Positions 47,392 to 58,853 of a stretch of DNA of 64,000 nt are shown piece by piece. The notes beneath the pieces were generated by a model that searched no databases, had not been told where the DNA came from, and saw only the letters and a list, made by a program, of their open reading frames with translations. Location: contig NC_080050.1 of NCBI RefSeq assembly GCF_026212465.1, positions 28,025,570 through 28,089,569 of the forward strand. The letters run 5' to 3'. Each line of letters begins with the position of its first letter. The stretch's first letter is position 1. Made by a program: the position numbers and the translations under genes. Source of the DNA: Amaranthus tricolor. Its lineage: Eukaryota > Streptophyta > Magnoliopsida > Caryophyllales > Amaranthaceae.

Positions 47392-47768
47392 TTTTAAGCA
47401 GATAATCTTTGGATTTATTTTGAGGTAATAACCTCAATAATTGGGTTTATTTTGAGTTATTATTGAGTGTTATGAGTGGACGAATAATATTTGGGTATGG
47501 TGTATCAACATCAAATTTTCCTTGATGAATCATCATTCGTTGAGACGAGCATAAATACTAGAAACGTAGTAATTCTAATGATTTTGTTTTACTAATCCAT
47601 TCTTTGTCTATCTTTATAACTCAATTTGTTTTTGTTGGACATTTAGAGTATAATTAAGAGCATTCTCAAAGATCAAATAATGGTCAAGTCGTCTGAGCAC
47701 ATAGTTGTGTTTGATTCAGCAAAATGTGCAAAACGGAGGCATAAGCATCGCAAAAGTAATTGCTCTTT

Positions 47769-47826
47769 CGATCCGAGCACCAAAGTGCTTGATCGTCCGA
47801 TCCGAGCACCAAAGTGCTTGATCGTC
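47769..47826. repeat. Two perfect 29-bp tandem units
   Basis: Unit CGATCCGAGCACCAAAGTGC + TTGATCGTC occurs twice head to tail. Each unit itself contains the inverted pair AGCACCAAAGTGCT and CGATC...GATCG. The context has no recognised gene. Confidence 0.9.
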
Positions 47827-48861
47827 CAAGGACGAAGCATTCGTTTGAGCAGCTAGTTACTCATTTGAGCATGTTGTTGTTAGACAAAATGTATGTTCTT
47901 ATGCAAGAAGCATTGTTGAAGATATAGATCAGAGCATACGTCGTGACCTATGACATGTGTTGCAAGGTGAAATCGTTGTTCAAAAGCTGGCCACAAGTTG
48001 CGACAGTATTTGCACTTATTCTCATCATTTGTATTTCTTTATGATGGTTGTAGTTAGTCATTTTATGTTTATTTTATAAGATTTATTTTATATGTTGATT
48101 TTAGGTGGTTATTGATCATTTCTAGCATAATTCTTATGATTTTGATGATGATGATAGAGTTTAACAGGGTAATTTTAGTTTGATTGAAGAAATTATACGA
48201 AGAAGAGAAGCAAAAGAATTAAATAATGTTCAAAATACAAAAGTTGTGAGAAGAAATTTGACACACGTTTATTCTTTTGTTCAAAATAATATCAGCTTTT
48301 GTTTATAGTATGTGATTTGACAAAAAACAAAGGTAAATTATTGAATAAATAAAAATTGGTATTATTCTAAGAATACCCCTTAATCAAAGCTTGTATTATT
48401 GTGAAAAAATCAATAAAAATTTGTATTATTCACGATACTTTTTTTTCTTAGTATATTTTTTTTTTATTTTGGACTCTTTATATCAACATACAAACAAAAT
48501 TTGGTGAATGTAATTAAATAAGAACATAAATAGACGTGACTAGTCTTAACAACTTTTTACGTGATTATTAAGTTATTCTTTTCCCAATTTTTATTTTTTG
48601 CCAACCTTTCTATTTTATCGTCACCTTTATTTTAAATTAATTTAATAAAATGACAAAAATGCCCTTGGACTTAAAAATTATAAAAATTCTATAAAACACT
48701 TCAAACTCAATCAATAACACTTTTATCACTTCAAAAACCACAAAATCTACACATAAAATTAATCGGAACTAAAGTGCGATTAAACCTAGGAGGAGTCAAT
48801 AACAAAAACTCGAGGTAATTTCTATTTTAATGTAATTTAAAATTAAAAAAAAAATTATGAG

Positions 48862-48949
48862 TTGCACAAAAAGTGTGACTGAACCTAGGAACAATCACAC
48901 TTTTGTGCGACTCTACCTAGATTCAGTCGCACTTTTTGTGCGACTCGTA
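48862..48949. repeat. Palindromic GTCGCAC-AAAA-GTGTGAC cluster, left
   Basis: Contains GAGTTGCACAAAAAGTGTGACT, then AATCACACTTTTGTGCGACT and CAGTCGCACTTTTTGTGCGACT separated by CCTAGG/CCTAGA. Each unit is a short inverted repeat and neighbouring units are inverted relative to one another. Confidence 0.75.
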
Positions 48950-49518
48950 AATTTTTTTTTTTAATTTTGAAATTCCTTTTGTTTATTTAATTTATTTTTT
49001 AAGTTATTATTATTTAATAAATGTTGTTATAAATTATTTTATTTTAATATATTATCATATTATGATAATATTATTATAATAATTAGTTTTGAATTTAAAT
49101 AACTTATTTAAATGTTTAATTATTTTTTACTATAATATTAATATATTAATTAAAATTTAGTTGTTAATTATATTTTAATATAATAATTGTTAATAAAATT
49201 TTATTTTAGTTGTTAATTAAATTTTAGTTGTTTAATTATTTATTAATATAATAATAATATATTTGTTTATATGTGTGAATTATTTTAGTTGTGAATAATT
49301 TATATGATTGTAAGTGTTTATTAAATTTACTTAAATGTTTATTAAATTAATATTGTAAGTCTAATTAAAATGAATATAACTTAATGTATTTTTTTATGCT
49401 TTTAATTTTTTATTAATAGTTTATTAAAATATGAAAATTGTAGTAAATGGATGGAAATCAGGGAAAAGAAAAAGGATTTTTTAGAGGGTTATTGAGCGGG
49501 AATAGTTTTAGGCCGAGT

Positions 49519-50125
49519 TTACTGAAAACCAATTCTTAGTGCTATCTCATCAGCCCAAGCATGTAAATCATCTACAGAATCAAATTCTCTATCGGTAACA
49601 AATCTATCAGAGTAATCTACATTATCCCCTAAGTTTTCCAATTCCTGCAAATATAAATTTATTCATAATAATTAAAAGATTAAACTATTTAATATATTAA
49701 CAATCTCAATTAGTTTAATAATTCAAATTTCAATATATTAACAATATCAATACAAAAATATGAAATAAAAAATTTTACTAAATAAAATACATATATAAAA
49801 TAAAATAAATTAAAATAACATAAATAAATAATTTAAGTAAACACAAAAATATATATAAATATATGAGTAAATAAAGTAGTTTACTATAATATTTAATAAA
49901 TAATAATAACTTAAAAAATAATTATAATAAATAAAAAGAATTAATTTTTAAAAAAAAATTAAAAAAAATTCCAGAACCCCCAGTCGCACAAAAAGTGTGA
50001 CTCTCCCTAGGTCTGGTCGCACATTTTGTGCGACTGGGGGTTCTGGAAAATTTTTTTTTTTTTGAAAAATTTCAAATCGATTAATTGCTTACTGAATCAT
50101 TATCATGCTCGTTTTGGTTCGCCAT
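49519..50125 (-). CDS. Two-exon 52-aa mini-gene inside the TIR element
   Basis: Minus-strand exons 50125-50093 (ATG GCG AAC CAA...) and 49644-49519. The donor TCA|GTAAGC and acceptor TTTGCAG|GAA are good and phase is kept. The product starts MANQNEHDNDS and continues through DRFVTDREFDSVDDLHAWADE to a stop after RIGFQ. The second exon resembles the N terminus of plant MULE/FAR1-like transposase proteins (an F-x-S-x-D-x-L-x-x-W segment ahead of the DNA-binding part), so it is probably a truncated transposase gene. The intron contains a large palindrome (49967-50046). Confidence 0.5.
49967..50046. repeat. Palindromic CCAGAACCCCCAGTCGCAC inverted repeat
   Basis: TCCAGAACCCCCAGTCGCAC at the left is exactly complementary to GTGCGACTGGGGGTTCTGGA at the right. 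Inside lie AAAAAGTGTGACT, CCTAGG and GGTCGCACATTTT. It forms an 80-bp hairpin within the mini-gene intron and belongs to the same motif family as 48862-48949. Confidence 0.85.
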
Positions 50126-50320
50126 TGTTATTCGATGTACACTTTTAGCTTTATAAAGTTAACATAGTGTTTTTAGAGTTTTAGAGAGATATTACAGTTT
50201 TTAAGTTCGAAAATTATGTAAGAGCAATCTTGAAAATTCGTTATATATAGGGTGGCGATAAAATGAAAAAGTTGGCAATATTTAGTAATACCGATTTTTT
50301 TTACTCCCAAAAATTTTAGT

Positions 50321-51457
50321 TAAGATTAGCTTCCATTGTGAATGAGATTGATTAGTAATAAAATAATGGAGCAATGTCAAAGTCAACAACAATATATATG
50401 GATTTATGGAGAAGTGAATTGGTCAAATTCCAGATCATATTGATTTGGCAAAATGTATTTTGCAATTTGCTTGTTGTACCATCATCCCATTACTCGCAAT
50501 ACATCAGGAGATATCAATGAAATTGAGGTCTGACAGAGAGACACACCTTAAATATTAGTTTAGTGGTTCATTTAATACATATTATGGAAACAAGTAAATT
50601 TTGTGAAAGACTGTACAAGGAGATTCTCATAAGATGGACTATTTATTATTATTATTAGTATTATTGTTTTTATTTTTATTTTTTTAATTGTTGTTACTTA
50701 TTTATTTTATCTATATGCATTTTATTTATCTTTCTCGTTGCAGAAACTCCTTTTAGTCTTTCTTGAGCCGGGGGACTTTTTGGTTGCGCTCTTCTTTATG
50801 AGTATGAATTACCGCCGTATTTCCTTCCCCATACCTTGACCATAGTTTCTTATGAGCGGAATACACCGAGTATGATGATGATGACAAGACATTCTCTCAG
50901 TGAAACCGTCTGCAACAACAATAGCTCCTTTTTTAAAGTCATTTTACCAAGACACGTTGTCATATTAAAAATAGCCCCTTATTTATAAAAAAAGTAGTAC
51001 AAGTTTAACTAAGAAAACTGATAAAGAATAATTTAAGTAAATATGATTATTGTCAAGACTAAAAAAATAATTGTAAAGTGATATAAATAATGAGAGGAAA
51101 TAATCACGTCATTTTCGTTGTAAATATTTACCTCGTAGTATATTTCTTTCATCTCCATTAGAATTCTACTTCTACATAGTACTATTTTTATAGTTCGATT
51201 TTTATTTCTCCTTTAAATATTTACCAATACAAACATGCCCGAATTAATGACAAAAAAGTATATGTCTACAGTTTATCCCTTGCATATGAAATATGATTAT
51301 CTATGCTAAATTGCTAATCATTGCTTAAACTTCTTGTTTTAGTTTAATGGATTTTCCAAGTCATTACTTATTTACTTAATTAATACTTATGATATACTCC
51401 TTCACCAAGTCAATGCCGTCTAACAATAACATAGTTTATCAAAGAACTTTCATGTCG
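50321..51457. other. Gene-free stretch containing a SINE-like repeat
   Basis: AT-rich, with ATT microsatellite-like sequence near 50645-50665 and the SINE-like segment at 50741-50892. Nothing else recognised. Confidence 0.45.
50741..50892 (+). mobile_element. SINE-like repeat with GAT tail
   Basis: Contains CTTGAGCCGGGGGACTTTTT, CTTCCCCATACCTTGACCATAG and GAGCGGAATACACCGAGTATGATGATGATGAC. The order (GAGCCGGGGG, CCCC-ACC, a G-x-GATACACTGGGTATG-like end and a trinucleotide tail) parallels common plant SINE-like repeats. A 3' fragment recurs at about 59985-60060 (CATAGCCTTTTATGAGTGCG then TACTGAGTACGATGATGATGATGG). Confidence 0.5.
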
Positions 51458-51966
51458 AATAATCTGAAAATATTAAACAAATAAGCAAAATTAACAACAA
51501 AAAAAAAAAAAGAAATTCGGGTAAATTTAATTCAAAAAATAAGCGTCTCTATGTCTAAGCCTAAGGTTGTGGTTGGTTCGCTGTTACTAACGGCAAGCAA
51601 AAAAGTTGGTAAAAAAGTCAAAATTGTTTGTTCGCAATTATTAATTGCGAATAAAAATGAGACAATGTCATACCGTTAAAAGAGACAATTACTAACCGCG
51701 AACAACCATGTTTTTAATTTTTTTGTCTCTTCTAATGTTATGATATTGTCTCCTTTTTGTTCGCAGTTGTTAACTGCGAACAAATAATTTTGACTTTTTT
51801 TGACCAATTTTTTTGTTCGCTGTTAGTAACTGCGAACTAACTTAACCTTACGGTCGGATATAGAAACGCTTATTTTTGAAATTAAATTTACCCGAAGTTT
51901 TTTTTTTTTTTTTTTTTTTTGTCAATTTTGCATATTTGTTTCAAAATTTCCGAATAATCTCACCAT
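51458..51966. repeat. Imperfect ~0.5-kb hairpin A
   Basis: The left arm reads TTCGGGTAAATTTAATTCAA, AAAATAAGCGT, CCTAAGGTTG, TTCGCTGTTACTAA and GTCAAAATTGTTTGTTCGC. The right arm gives the complement of the same blocks in reverse order, closing with TTGAAATTAAATTTACCCGAA, a long T run (51898-51920) and GAATAATCT-type outer ends. Arms are about 220-250 bp. Four short 22-bp palindromes sit within it. Noncoding. Confidence 0.85.
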
Positions 51967-51967
51967 C

Positions 51968-52505
51968 TCACAAAGCCCATAACACGCAACAGAAAATTTG
52001 AAACAATTAAGTAATTTTGACAAAAGAAATAAAAAAGATGAAATTCAGATAAACTTAATTCAAAAAATAAGCGTCTTTATGTCCGAGCCTAAGGTTAAAT
52101 ATGTTCGCAGTTACTAACAGCGAACAAAAAAATTGGTCAAAAAAAATTGTTTGTTCGCTGTTATTAACTGCGAACAAAAGAGAGACGATGTCATAACGTT
52201 AGATGGGACAAAAAATTTTGAAAACATGTTTGCAGTTACACAAAACATGGCTTTCGTTTTTTGTCCAATCTAACATTATGACATTATCTCTCTTTTGTTC
52301 GCAGTTAATAACTGCGATCAAACAATTTTGACTTTTTTTACCAATTTTTTTCGCTATTAGTAACTACGAACATACCTAACTTGAAGCTCGGACATGAAAA
52401 CACTTATTTTTGAAATTATGTTTACCTAAAGCTTAATTTTATTTTTTTTGTTATAATTACTTATATGTTTCAAATCTTCACAATGTGGCCCATAATCAGA
52501 ACGTA
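51968..52505. repeat. Imperfect ~0.5-kb hairpin B
   Basis: A second member of the same family directly beside hairpin A: left arm AATTCAAAAAATAAGCGTCT, GTCCGAGCCTAAGGTTAAAT, TTCGCAGTTACTAACAGCGA, then AAAAGAGAGACGATGTCATA. The right arm is complementary in order, ending TTTGAAATTATGTTTACCTA and ATATGTTTCAAATCTTC. The loop lies near 52225-52250 and itself contains a GTTACACAAAACATGG / CATGTTT pair. Noncoding. Confidence 0.85.
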
Positions 52506-53784
52506 TGAGCCATAATAAATGTGACGCCCCAAGGTCCACGTTCGGGTTAGGAAGGCAAATATGACGCCCATATAAGGGTGAAAATCATTACGCCAATTCA
52601 TTTTTTTGTTAACCATAGTCCGGGGACACTTTTAAATGGTTGGGTGTTGATGTTCTGGTGACTCGAACTGAGTCTAAGCCAAGGGAATAAGAAACAAATG
52701 AGGCGTGTTTCCAAAGAGCAAACATCGAATCGGCGTTTGTTGGGTTACAAGAGAAGACAAGTCGACGTTGGTTGTTGGATGGAAGATATTTTCCAGAAGC
52801 AAAAGTCGAGTCGACTTTTTAAGTGTTTGGAAAAAAAACGAGTCAGCTTTGCATACTGATCTTGACGTTGGTTTTCAAGAGCTTAATGCCAAGTCAGCGT
52901 TCCTTGGTCGGGAAGGAACATCAACTCGGCTTATCATGCACTGACGATTACGTGGGTTTTCTTTAGCTGGTTTTTTCTAGGTTTCTAACCTAATTTCTTT
53001 GTAAGAGTGGGTTACTATATCAAACCCTCTCTAATTAGAATTAAGGTTTACAAAAAGACACAATAGAGAAAAGAAAAAGCTGTCAACGGGAGTTTCTTAG
53101 ATTCATCTTTTTTGTAATCTCCATTAATAGTGAAATTAAAGTTCTTGGTGCTTGTGTATATAGCTATCCAATTGATAGTGAACCACGTTTCTTGGTGTGT
53201 TTTTTATTATTTGTTTGAATCTTTTATTGTATTTGGGGTTTTTGCTTTCTACTGTCCCTACAACATTAGGCGACATAAGTAAGTGGCGTCCAAAGTTCTT
53301 TTCGTGTAGTAGTGATACCTTGATGCACATAAACAAAAACTCGTACTCTTTAAGTATCCTGCAGACTCTTGGATTATACTACGTCCGTTTTATAATAATT
53401 GCACCAATTCGACTTGGTACAAATATTAAGAAATGATTAGTTGATGGAAAAATATCATTATTGTCTTTAAATAATGACAAAAATATAAGAGTTAATGAAG
53501 TATAATCACCAAAGAGTAGAATTAAAATACGAGTAAATAAGACAATTTATAGTAATGTAGCAAATACGGTAAAACAGTTCAAAAGAAAAATGTATTCTCA
53601 TAACAGAACTTTTATTAATCAATTTCACATTTGTCCTTCATGTTCTCATGGGTTTCATCCTAAGATATGGTACAAATAATAGTACAGTTCTCTGATAATA
53701 ATTTTATTAGTCTATACACCAAAATGTTGCATATAACATTACATATATGCCAGTGTAAATTTGTTTGGCATTTATTCTCAAGCC
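52506..53784. other. Gene-free stretch, possible LTR remnant
   Basis: Holds several GTCGACTT / GTCGACG motifs (52740-52830). At 53096-53150, GATTCATCTTTTTTGTAATCTCC-ATTAATAGTGAAATTAAAG resembles the end of the window (63963-63997), which suggests both are remnants of the same LTR-type repeat. A one-sided Stowaway-like end, TACTACGTCCGTTTTATAAT, lies at 53379. Confidence 0.4.
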
Positions 53785-56700
53785 TCAAGGTAAGAACTTC
53801 TCGAGCAGACTCCCGAAGAAGAAGCTGGTTTTCGCCCACCCTCTAGCTTCATGGGGTACCTTAGCGTTGGCGGGGGATTTCTTTACATTCAGCATCATCG
53901 TACGTCCTATTTCTTTACGGAGTGCTTCAATGGTCTTCATATCTACTGGGTTCCCTGATGAATCCCGCACATAGAACACATTCTTTGCCTTTTCTCCCAC
54001 AGTGGATACGCCCGCTCTCATTACCGACAGTCCATTCTCTCGGAGAACTCTTGTTACTTCTGAAAGTAATCCAACTCGATCCTTTGCACAAAGTTCTAGA
54101 CTTAGACCCTGCTCCATAAGGATCATATCAAATCAAATTCTAAATGAGTTATCCTATAAGATACCAGATTTTCTAAAAATGAACACTAAGTACGAGACTA
54201 GATGCTTCCAATGCTCGTTATTAGACTTCAAAATACGTAACTCACATCAATTTTCACTTACTATTTTGGAGTATTACTTCCGCCTTTATTTTATTTGCGT
54301 TCACCCTTTTAATGGGTTTTTTAATAGACAATGACGAAACCCAACAAACCAAAAAAAACCTTATGGGAACAAACATGTGCGGCTATCTAGGAGGACGTAC
54401 CAGAAACTAAGAAGGCAACTATAGTATAATTAGTGAAAGTACTCACCTCGCATACTCTCCGTTGAATGGCAGCTTCAAGGCATTTGATAACCCTGTCCTT
54501 CTCCCCTTCCATGTTAAGTGTGCAGCCATCCATATGTCGAACATAGTACTCCTGTAACTCCGTTTATCAGCAATGAATGTTGTAAAATTAATGTTTGTTA
54601 CCGAGGGATTTTTCCTAACATAAGTGATCAAACGTAAAGCACCATTTTGAGGATCTTATTTAAAAACCTATGCTTATGGGTGAAAACATGGAAGGCATTT
54701 CCATCCATGCACTTATAAAATTAGAGAGAAAATTTTTTCGACCTAGACGAAGACCAAAAGGGAGAAGTATTAAACTTCCAAACTTATTAAAACTATAAAT
54801 TAGAAAGGGCCTTAGTTGAACAATGTCCATCTCGAACTTCCTGGAAAATATAACAGGACAAGTATCTGTTAATACTCTGGGCTAGAGTAGTTCAAATATG
54901 ACCCGACCCGAAACCGAAAGTTAACTGACCCGAAAATATGTTTCTTTTATAGGTTTATCGAACCGACATTATTTGAACCGAAGTTGTGCCCTAACCGATT
55001 TACGACCGAAAATCGTAAAATCAAACCCGAGCTGCGACCGATTTTTATAACCGAATATAACCGTTAACCGAGATTACCCAAACCTAATAGTGGCCGACCC
55101 GAGTCATACCCGACCCGAATCATGCTCAAAACCGAACTTGATCCGGCTAAAACCGACTTAACCCGAACGAATTTTTAATCGAAATGCTGTAAACCTAAAC
55201 CAATTTTTAACATAGAGGTATGATCGACTCATATTCAATCATCTTATTAGTTAATCTAATAAAGTAATAGAAATTTTAATAAATTAAATTTTATACATAC
55301 ATGGTTTCATATATTTAGAGTTAATAATCAATGGTCAATGTTTATTTAACTATTTTTAATCAAATTAGATGAAAAATGATAAAACTTTAATTTTAATTTA
55401 CACTCAAACAAGTAAAAGTAACAAAGTAATAATCATTAACTGATTTGCATTTTAACTTTTTTGCCTTAACTAAGGGGAATCTTATCATCAATTAAAAAAT
55501 GTCTAACAACTTAATCTGATATTGACTCGATCTATAGTAATTAGTAATTCGTAGCCGAATTCTACTAGAAAATAATATTCGAACCCGATCTGTACCCGGT
55601 AAAACCGAACCAATTATTAACCGATGACCGTCCGAGACCGATTGACTACTCGACACGAACTTCAAACGACACCGAACCAATGCTAACCCGATAGCTCAAA
55701 TAACTGATCTTCAACTGAACCATGACTAACCGACTTGACCCGATTGTGATCTGTCGTAACACGCATCCAAAAAATAACCGATCCGAAATACAACTGAACT
55801 GAATGACACCCGTCCAGAACCGACCCGATCACCTGAATGAACACCTCTACTCTAGGCGATACAAGAAAAGTTACTTTTCAGCTATAGCAATTTAAAATAG
55901 TTAAATATGGAACTATTCATTTTGGATATAAAAGCAAATCTGATTTTATTTTTAAACTTTAAACCATCCTATATGATAACAAATTAACTTCTCGACTCTC
56001 CAAAAACAGTACACCAGACGATATGATGTTGTTTTACTACCATCAGGAAAGCATAGGCCAAAGCCATGAAAACAAGAAAATTAGGATACCTGTGATGCAT
56101 ATGGGCCGTCTGAACCGATGGTTGCATGGAAAACAACATACTGCATATCCGTAAGTGTGCAGACGATATCAAACATAAGTTTTGGACGATCTTTGCACTT
56201 TACTGTAACCACTGAGTAGCCTTTCTCCTCACAACGCCCAACAAATATTTTAGGTTTGAGAGGAGGAGGATACTCCACTTCTGTTGCGCCAACACCTTCA
56301 TAATCCCTGTCAGCAAACATCATTTGGTGAAGTCGCCGATCAACATGAGTAAAACCCATGGAGAAACTAGTATGTGCCACTTGATCATCATCCTCCCCTC
56401 CTAGAACATTTTTGAGCTGCTCTTCCATAAGAGATAATCTGCTGTGATCATCAACAGCACGGTAGGTGGTATCATCATTGACATAAAGGACGCAAGCTAT
56501 TCGTGTTTTATGGGTCCAAACTTCTGCGGCAGATATGTTGAAGTGAAGGTCAGCAAGAACAGCAAATATCTCTGATAAGAGTCCTGGACGATCTCTGCCT
56601 ATCAGCTCCACTGCAGTGTGATCACCAGCAGGGTGTAGTCCGACTCTTTTTCCTGGCCAACTCTTTATCCAATCAGCAGCTTGGCCTTTGGGTCCCAAAG

Positions 56701-58607
56701 CCTATTGCTCCAGATGTAGGCAAAAATCAATAAACTAGAATCAGAATAGAGAATTTCTATAATGGGCAAAGGAATCACAGGAATACAATTTTTAAGACAC
56801 CATCAACACATGTATCTCCAAAATCAGCAATGTCGGAACTTCGGAAGCTAATGAGGAAGTTGAGAAAAATGTTATCTGTCCTATAGTTGGATGGTTAACT
56901 GAAGATATATATTTCATTGGTAGTTAGATACTAACTCATGTCAACAATTGCTTTTTAAGAAAGTATGGTTGGTCAGTTGGATAAAACCACAATGAAAGGT
57001 GATTATCTGGGGAACTATCGTCTTCTGGAAAACAGGTCGGACAAATCTAAGTGCGGGCATTCTTAGTCAGATCTATAAAACCATCATATCGTCTTAAGCT
57101 GCTTAACATGGTCCATGAACGAATTCATAGCTTGTTCCATCGATATTTCAATTTTCATCTCGATTTCTTAGTCTTTATGTGACTGTGAGTCAAGAGGGGA
57201 TAATGTTCTTTTTTTTATAACATGACGAGGATAATCATGAGAAATCCTAAAACAATGTCAAGCAGTAGGTCAGTTCTCTTACCAGTTACAACAAGGTCTT
57301 CAGTAAAAATATTATAAGCCCATTAAATCGTAGTGAAGCAAAATACACTGTAAACCTCTGACTCCAAACCCCTCTAGATTAGCAAAATGCAACGTATTCT
57401 ATTGACAAGACGAGCATCTTGATAGACCTATATTACTACATTCCTTGAATGGTGAAATTGAGCCAATCATTACTGTGAAAAACTGCGCAAATTTTGGTTT
57501 CAATATGAATGCAGACAGCTTTTAGAACAAAGTTTGAAGTTGCATACACGGATCACATTGTAGAACTTAAAAAATATTAGCATACCTTTTCTATATGTTC
57601 TGTGGTCTTGCTGTCTGTAACCTTCTTCCCATTTTGATCAGTAACATGGAATACTGGTTTTGACAACGGAAAAGTATAATCTCAAACATCGATAGACAGT
57701 CAACGCGTAATAATAAAAGATATATGAGCAACACCACTCTTTTTGGAAATGAATTGTTACGGATGAAAACCCCTTTGTCAATTTTTGTTCTTTAATAAAA
57801 TGTTGGATACTATCAGAAAATTCTGAAGTCACCGACTAAAACAATTAGGAATTTTAAGAGTCAAAGCCACTCACCATCCATAAACCATCCACCATCAGAA
57901 GAAATATAAGCTTTGGTGATGATGAGATCAAGGTCAGTTAGGATTTGCACGACTTCCAGCAGTATTCCTGGTTTGTTCATGCTATCAACCTGTTCCAAAA
58001 TCAACAATAATTGTGGTTAATTCACTTTAAACCGGAACATAGTAGTATTATGTATCCTTTCATCCAGCATAACAATTCGTTGGCTAATTTGTTTTTCGAA
58101 TTCGCAATTCGTTTGAAATGGCTCAAAGATAGCCTAAAATCGATCATATTTTACCTTTTCAATTCGCGAATCGTGACAAGATTAACAAATCATGTGACAC
58201 TCTAATCACCATACTCCAACCATATTATGAAAATCAACAACTTCAAATTCGAAGCAACTCTTTCCTGTTTGAAAAACTTGATCTCCAGAATTGAAAGCTT
58301 GTTAATGAAACTAATAGACCCTTTCCTTCCTTATTTCGAGTGTGTGTTTGTGAGGTGATGTACAGATATTTTTGCAATTAAAACTTAGAAGACAAGATTC
58401 TGACCTTTACTAGGGTACTATCGCTGCAACTGGCATTATCCACAGAAACCCTGAAAAAGAGCAGCCGTTAAAGACAGAAGTAGAGATGATTATGACTTGA
58501 TTTTGTCTTGAAATATTTATGTGAAAGAATAGACAGGTCTGGAACCTGGGAGGATTTATTCTGATGCTCAAGTTCTCGTACTCAGGATCAAAATATGGCC
58601 CAGACAT
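53785..58607 (-). CDS. ACR3: ACT domain-repeat protein, ACR3 type
   Basis: Minus-strand coding exons: 58607-58546, 58450-58405, 57989-57875, 57653-57586, 56701-56090, 54551-54447, 54108-53785; 1332 nt, 443 aa, all GT-AG and in phase. Four ACT modules: about 34-105 ([18 protein letters not shown]), 125-200 ([16 protein letters not shown]), 259-330 ([16 protein letters not shown]) and 337-410 ([16 protein letters not shown]). N terminus [10 protein letters not shown] and C terminus [17 protein letters not shown] match Arabidopsis ACR3 (about 453 aa) better than ACR4/6/8. ACT domains bind small ligands, usually amino acids. ACR proteins resemble the C-terminal part of bacterial GlnD and are thought to sense nitrogen or amino-acid status; the exact ligand is unknown. 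The ATG gives MSGPYFDP, agreeing with family starts. Intron 5 contains a CCGA-rich repeat. Confidence 0.92.
54895..55845. repeat. CCGA/ACCCGA-rich degenerate repeat in ACR3 intron 5
   Basis: Two CCGA-rich blocks (54895-55200 and 55520-55845) with dozens of ACCGA, ACCCGA and GACCCGA motifs flank an AT-rich centre. On the minus strand they read as TCGGGT/TCGGTT repeats like those in the 10800, 16812 and 63080 repeats. Noncoding, of uncertain class. Confidence 0.6.
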
Positions 58608-58816
58608 TGTATTGTATTCAACAAACAAAAGAGTAACACTTTTTTCCAAGGATAGCAGCTGGTTCAACCAATCACCCAATAGGTTAAACTCATTGGATGT
58701 CAATCAATGATTTCTTGATCAAAAACATGATCATAATTCAACATACCAAATTTCTATAGATATGGGTGGAGTCCTGGATTCCACCCTTGAACTCACCCTG
58801 ATCTGCACCAACTTAC

Positions 58817-58853
58817 ATTGTACAACTTCACGTAACAACTACAATCCTTGATC
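58817..58853 (-). other. Possible 37-nt ACR3 5'-UTR exon
   Basis: On the minus strand TTTTCTGCAG precedes it and ACAAT|GTAAGT follows, giving good acceptor and donor sites. It lies 210 bp before the ACR3 ATG and has no ATG in a matching role. Inferred from splice signals only. Confidence 0.35.

Larger units (their letters stand above)
43060..48559. other. Gene-free AT-rich region with repeat fragments
   Basis: No credible coding sequence. Seen: a 35-bp perfect-but-one tandem duplication (43397-43431 / 43432-43466, CCTAATTTGTTTTTATGCAC...), a Stowaway-like MITE (47152-47391), a 29-bp tandem duplication (47769-47797 / 47798-47826), and a half-copy of the AGGAAAAATTACC MITE family near 48335-48450. 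Confidence 0.5.
48560..50320 (-). mobile_element. TIR element carrying a two-exon mini-gene (MULE-like)
   Basis: Left inner end TTGCCAACCTTTCTATTTTATCGTCACC and, on the right, its near-complement GGTGGCGATAAAATGAAAAAGTTGGCAA define about 28-bp inverted repeats. Weaker similarity extends outward (CCCAATTTTTATT against GGTATTACTAAATA). The target duplication was not found. The interior is very AT-rich, with two clusters of palindromic AGTCGCAC motifs and a short spliced ORF on the minus strand. Outer limits are approximate. Confidence 0.6.

Noticed and set aside
52519..53269. Possible solo LTR (TG...CA limits)
   Set aside because: The flanks ATAAA and ACATT do not form a target duplication and there is no second copy in the window to define the ends.
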